Assembly: GCA_027563935.2 (NCBI GenBank)
Contig: CM050449.1
Location: forward strand, 41,018,507-41,082,506
Reading direction: 5' to 3'
Length of the DNA stretch: 64,000 nucleotides
Source: Costus lasius
Lineage: Eukaryota > Streptophyta > Magnoliopsida > Zingiberales > Costaceae
The notes under the pieces were generated by a model that saw nothing but the letters and a program-made list of their open reading frames with translations, was not told the origin of the DNA and searched no databases. Both the position numbers and the translations under genes were made by a program. The number at the start of each line of letters is the position of its first letter. Within the stretch, counting starts at the first letter, position 1. Of the stretch, positions 59,823 through 64,000 are shown one piece after another.

Positions 59823-62800
59823 ATGAACTTCAATGTGCGATCCCTACTGGAAAGGAAGAAGTTTGCTGGGCCGAACTTCTCAGACTAGTACGGACACCTT
59901 AAGATTGTTCTTAAGGCAGAGAGGAAACTGTATGTCCTCGAGACGGCTATACCGCCTCAGCCCGCTCCGAACGCCGCAAGGGCGGTTCGGGAAGCTTATG
60001 AAAAGCACGTCAATGATAGCATTGATGTCGCTTGCCTGATGCTAGCGTCTATGACGCCACCGCTGCAGCGTCAGCATGAGGATATGTCGGCTATAGAGAT
60101 TATAGCGAACCTCAAAATGCTGTATGCTGCACAGGCGAGGACAGAACGCTATAATTTGACTAAGCTTTTCTTTCAGAGCAAACTGGCTGAAGGGAGTCCA
60201 GTGGGAGCTCACGTGCTCAAGATGATTGGGCACAAGGAGGCTCTAGAGAAACTGGGGCATACCATCAATCAGGAGCTTGCTGTAGACATTATTCTGCAGT
60301 CTCTCCCGCCCTCTTTCGATGCGTTCATTATTAACTTTAATATGAACAAAATCGATTGTACTCCGGCAGAGTTGCTCAATATGCTCTTGACTACTGAGGA
60401 GACTCTGAAGGGAAAGCCTTCAACCTCTGTCTTGATGTTTCCTTCAAGGAACAAGAAGAAGGGGAAGAAGGGCAAGACCCCTGTCAAGAGCTACAGCAAG
60501 GCTCTGAAGCAAAAGGTCAAGCGGTCGAAGGAATACAGATGTTTCCACTGTGGCCAGTTGGGTCACTGGAAAAAGGACTGTAAAGCGCTCCAGGGAGACA
60601 AGAGGGGAAGCATCGCTTCTGGCTCAGGTATTTATGTGACGGAAGTCATGATATCTTCTTCTTCTATTTCATGGGTGTTGGACACTGCATGTGGAGTTCA
60701 CATTTGTTCAAATGTACAGGAACTCAAGAGAAGAAGACAGGTGGGACAGCATGAGGTGGACCTACGAGTTGGAAACGGGGCACGGGTTGCTGCTGTTGCT
60801 GTAGGAGACTATTTCATCTCTTTACCATCTGGACTTGTGTTAGAATTAAACAGTTGTTACTTTTTTCCAAGCATTACTAAAAATATTATCTCAATTCCTG
60901 CTCTTGTCAGGAAAGGGTTTTCCTTTGAATGCAATATTTCAAAGTGTGTTCTTTCTTTAGATAATATTGTTTATGCTACTAGTTCAATTAACAATGGGTT
61001 ATTCATGTTGGACATGGAATGTTCTATACACAATATTGATAATAAGAAAGCCAAATATGCTGATGACAGCACCTTGCTATGGCATAGTCGTTTAGGCCAT
61101 ATTAACAAGAAACGCATTAAGCGGTTGCATGATCATGGACTGCTGGGATCATTCTCCTATGAGGAGATTGATACATGCAAAGCTTGTTTGATGGGCAAAA
61201 TGACGAAGTCACCTTTTCCTCATAAAGGTCAAAGACTTCAGGTTTACTTGACCTTATACACAGTGATGTGTGTGGGCCTTTTAGTAAACATGCCAGAGGT
61301 GGCTATCAGTACTTCATTACCTTCACTGATGATTTCAGTAGATATGGGTATGTCTATCTTATGAGACATAAAAGTGAATCTTTTGACAAGTTCAAAGAGT
61401 TCAAGAATGAAGTACAGAATCAGTTAGGCCGAAATATCAAGGCACTTCGTTCTGATCGAGGTGGAGAATACCTAAGTCGAGAGTTTACTGACTATCTGAA
61501 GGAGTGTGGGATTATCTCATAGCTCACTCCGCCAGGAACACCGCAATGGAATGGTGTGTCCGAGAGGAGAAATAGAACGTTACTTGATATGGTTCGTTCT
61601 ATGATGTGTCAGGTTACTCTACCTAACTCCTTTTGGGGATTTGCACTGGAAACAGCTGCAAAGGTACTAAACCGAGTGCCATCCAAGGCAGTTTCAAAGA
61701 CTCCATATGAGTTATGGTATGGGAAACAGCCGAGTTTGACATTTATCAGGATCTGGGGCTGCGAGGCTTATGTCAAAAAGCTCGCCTCTGGGAAACTAGA
61801 GAGTAGATCTGAGAAATGTATCTTTGTCGGTTACCCTAAGGAAACTAAGGGTTATTATTTCTACGATCCCAAAGAGAACAAGGTGTTTGTTGCTCGGACG
61901 GCCATATTTCTTGAGAAGGAGTTTCTTCTGCAAGAGGCCATTGGGAGAGAAATAAAGCTGGATGAGAATCCAGAGGAAGGACAAAGTGCTCAAGTACAGT
62001 TGGATGAGCCTGAGCCGGTAGAACAGGTTACTGAACAACCTGAGGCTCAGATATCACGGGAACCGCGAAGATCGGGAAGGATCCGTCGACAGCCTGAGCG
62101 CTATGACGGAGTCTACATCATTGATAATGATGAACCCCTAACTTATGCGGATGCGGTCAGTGGACCGGACTCAGCGAGATGGCTTGAAGCTATGCGCGCC
62201 GAGATGGACTCCATGTCAGATAACCAAGTCTGGGATTTGGTTGATCCGCCTCCGGGAGTTATCCCTATAGGCTGTAAATGGATCTTTAAGAAGAAGATTG
62301 ACATGGATGGTAACGTGGTTACCTATAAAGGCAGGCTAGTTGCGAAAGGTTTCAAACAAATCTACGGGATAGATTATGATGAAACTTTCTCACCTGTAGC
62401 TATGTTTAAGTCTATTCGGATTCTTTTCGCGATAGCTACATATTATGATTATGAGATCTGGCAGATGGATGTGAAGACCGCTTTCCTTAATGGAAATCTG
62501 AACGAGGATGTCTATATGACACAACCTGAAGGTTTCACTAATCCATCAGATCGTCATAAAATATGCAAGTTAAAGAAGTCTATTTATGGACTTAAACAAG
62601 CATCGAGAAGCTGGAATATTCGTTTTGATGAATCAATCTCTGAATTTGGTTTCATCAAGAACGAGGATGACCCGTGTGTATATAAGAGGTTTAGTGGGAG
62701 CGTGATTACTTTCCTAGTCCTCTACGTCGATGATATCTTAATCATTGGAAATGATATTCCTGAAATGCATGCGGTTAAAGCATGGTTAAGGAAATGTTTT

Positions 62801-63706
62801 CAGATGAAAGATTTAGGAGAAGCAGCCTATGTATTAGGTGTGAAGATCTACAGGGATAGATCTAAGAGGCTTCTCGGGCTGTGCCAGAGTACTTACATCG
62901 ATAAAGTCCTGGAGAGATTTCATTTAGAGAATTCTAAAAGTGGATATCTTCCAGTCAGACAAGGTCTGAATCTTTCGAAGAGTCAGTGTCCACAAACACA
63001 GACTGAGAAAGATGAGATGGACAATACGCCTTATGCTTCGGCTATTGGGTCCATTATGTATGCGATGTTGTGTACTCGCCCAGACGTCGCTTACGGATTA
63101 AACGTGACCAGTCGGTTCCAAAGTAATCCAGGTCAGGCACACTGGATTGCAGTCAAGAACATCTTAAAATATCTGCGGAGGACCAAAGATATGTTCTTGA
63201 TATATGGTGGTCAGGAAGAACTCAGTATTGAAGGATATACTGACGCTTCATTCCAGTCTGACCAGGATGATTTTCGATCGCAATCAGGCTATGTTTTTAG
63301 CTTGAATGGAGGAGCGGTGGTGTGGAAGAGTTTCAAACAGTCTATTGTTGCTAATTCCACAACAGAAGCCGAGTATGTTGCAGCCTCGGAAGCATCCAAG
63401 GAGGCAGTGTGGATTCGTAAGTTCGTTCAGGAACTTGGTGTTGTTCCTTCCAGTGCTGATCCTTTGGTTATCTTTTGTGATAACACTGGAGCAATTGCAC
63501 AAGCAAAGGAACCACGGTCGCACCAGAAGTCCAAGCACATACAGAGACGGTTTCATTTGATCCGGGAGATCATTGATCGTGGCGAGATCAAAGTCTGCAA
63601 GGTTCATACAGATGACAATCTGGCTGACCCGCTTACCAAGCCTCTGGCGCAGCAGAAGCATGAGAAGCACTGTAATAATATGGGTTTGAAATTTCTCAAC
63701 CATTAG
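59823..63706 (+). pseudogene. Element G gag-pol polyprotein, inactivated
   Basis: It starts at ATG 59823. TAG at 59886-59888 replaces an early Gag Trp. The frame then reads gag, a complete zinc knuckle (CFHCGQLGHWKKDC near 60540-60581), protease and the integrase zinc finger until a one-base loss near 61234. Past that point the original frame resumes with the integrase core (61268 on), a TAG at 61520-61522 (Gln codon), then 61523-63706 open through the remaining integrase (NGVSERRNR), RT (QMDVKTAFLNG, YVDD near 62727) and RNase H to the C-terminus LKFLNH. Three lesions, so it is not autonomous. Confidence 0.93.
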
Positions 63707-63726
63707 ATTAAGTGCAAGTGGGAGAT

Positions 63727-64000
63727 TGTTGGGGTATGCCCTTAAGGCTAATGTTTGAGGCCTTGGGATTGTATCAGTATCATGTAATAAACTCTTATGT
63801 TTATAAAGGCATGGTTGTTATTCAGTTTGTTACATTGTCTGCTGCAATAAGTGTACTTCTGAATAATGTCTCAAAGCTGTTCAGCTAGGCTGACATGCAG
63901 TTATGTCCTTAGTCAAGATATCTTGGTGAACATGAGACAGCCTTGATATGATTGAGACTAATATGTGTTCTAATCTTATAGGATGCTTCGAGCATGGAAT
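63727..64000 (+). repeat. 3' LTR of element G, first 274 bp
   Basis: It starts TGTTGGGGTATGCCC directly after the purine tract AAGTGCAAGTGGGAGAT and runs off the window edge. Confidence 0.94.

Larger units (their letters stand above)
56326..64000 (+). mobile_element. Copia family 1 element G, innermost, nearly complete
   Basis: The 5' LTR is 56326-58002, the leader 58003-59822, gag-pol 59823-63706, the purine tract about 63710-63726, and the 3' LTR starts at 63727 and leaves the window. If both LTRs are 1,677 bp the element is about 9,078 bp. The preceding CTTTT (56321-56325) is the presumed target duplication in F. Confidence 0.93.

Overview
The window is plant nuclear DNA, almost certainly from a flowering plant with a repeat-rich genome. 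The evidence is LTR retrotransposons with the plant tRNA-iMet (TGGTATCAGAGC) and Athila-type (TGGCGCCGTTGCC) primer sites, GT-AG introns about 92 bp long, and a broken plant sulfate-transporter gene. I see no intact host gene, no rRNA or tRNA gene, and nothing bacterial. The species cannot be named from what is visible.

Layout, left to right. 1-4598: 3' part of a Ty3/gypsy Tat-lineage element (RT, two RNase H domains, integrase, 3' UTR). 4641-7740 (minus): degenerate exons of a SULTR-type sulfate transporter, split by a solo copia LTR at 5210-6902 with target duplication AAAAG. 7741-9319 and 27516-29105: an unclassified, possibly Tat-LTR-like repeat with hairpin repeats and a 42-bp minisatellite. 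This repeat was split by copia element C (9320-27510, minus, duplication TTCGA). C was itself split by copia element B (12217-21312, plus, duplication CACAT). 29106-37629: pieces of a second copia family (LTRs at 30595-32880 and 35116-37311, and a diverged relative at 33392-35115). 37630-43695: a non-autonomous Athila-like element with a zinc-knuckle gag-like ORF. 43696-64000: four members of the same copia family as B and C, stacked inside one another (D minus, then E, F and G plus). Their right-hand halves lie beyond the window.

The dominant copia family (here 'family 1') has LTRs of about 1.65-1.71 kb, elements of about 9.09 kb, a 1.8-kb untranslated leader, and a single gag-protease-integrase-RT-RNase H polyprotein of about 1,294 residues. 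Size, primer site and domain order suggest the Angela/BARE branch of Ty1/copia (inference). Only C has an open frame once B is set aside, and even C has lost a zinc-knuckle cysteine. B, D, E and G carry stops or frameshifts.

The most interesting structure is in untranslated parts. The family-1 leader carries regularly spaced small hairpins with a near-constant loop (CTGCGN) and different stems, conserved in five copies. The Athila-like LTR carries five repeats of GCACGAAAGTGA, each framed by a different pair of complementary arms. It also has an array of TTACGG...CCGTAA palindromes. Many, though not all, stop codons in the elements fit C-to-T decay at CHG or CG sites.
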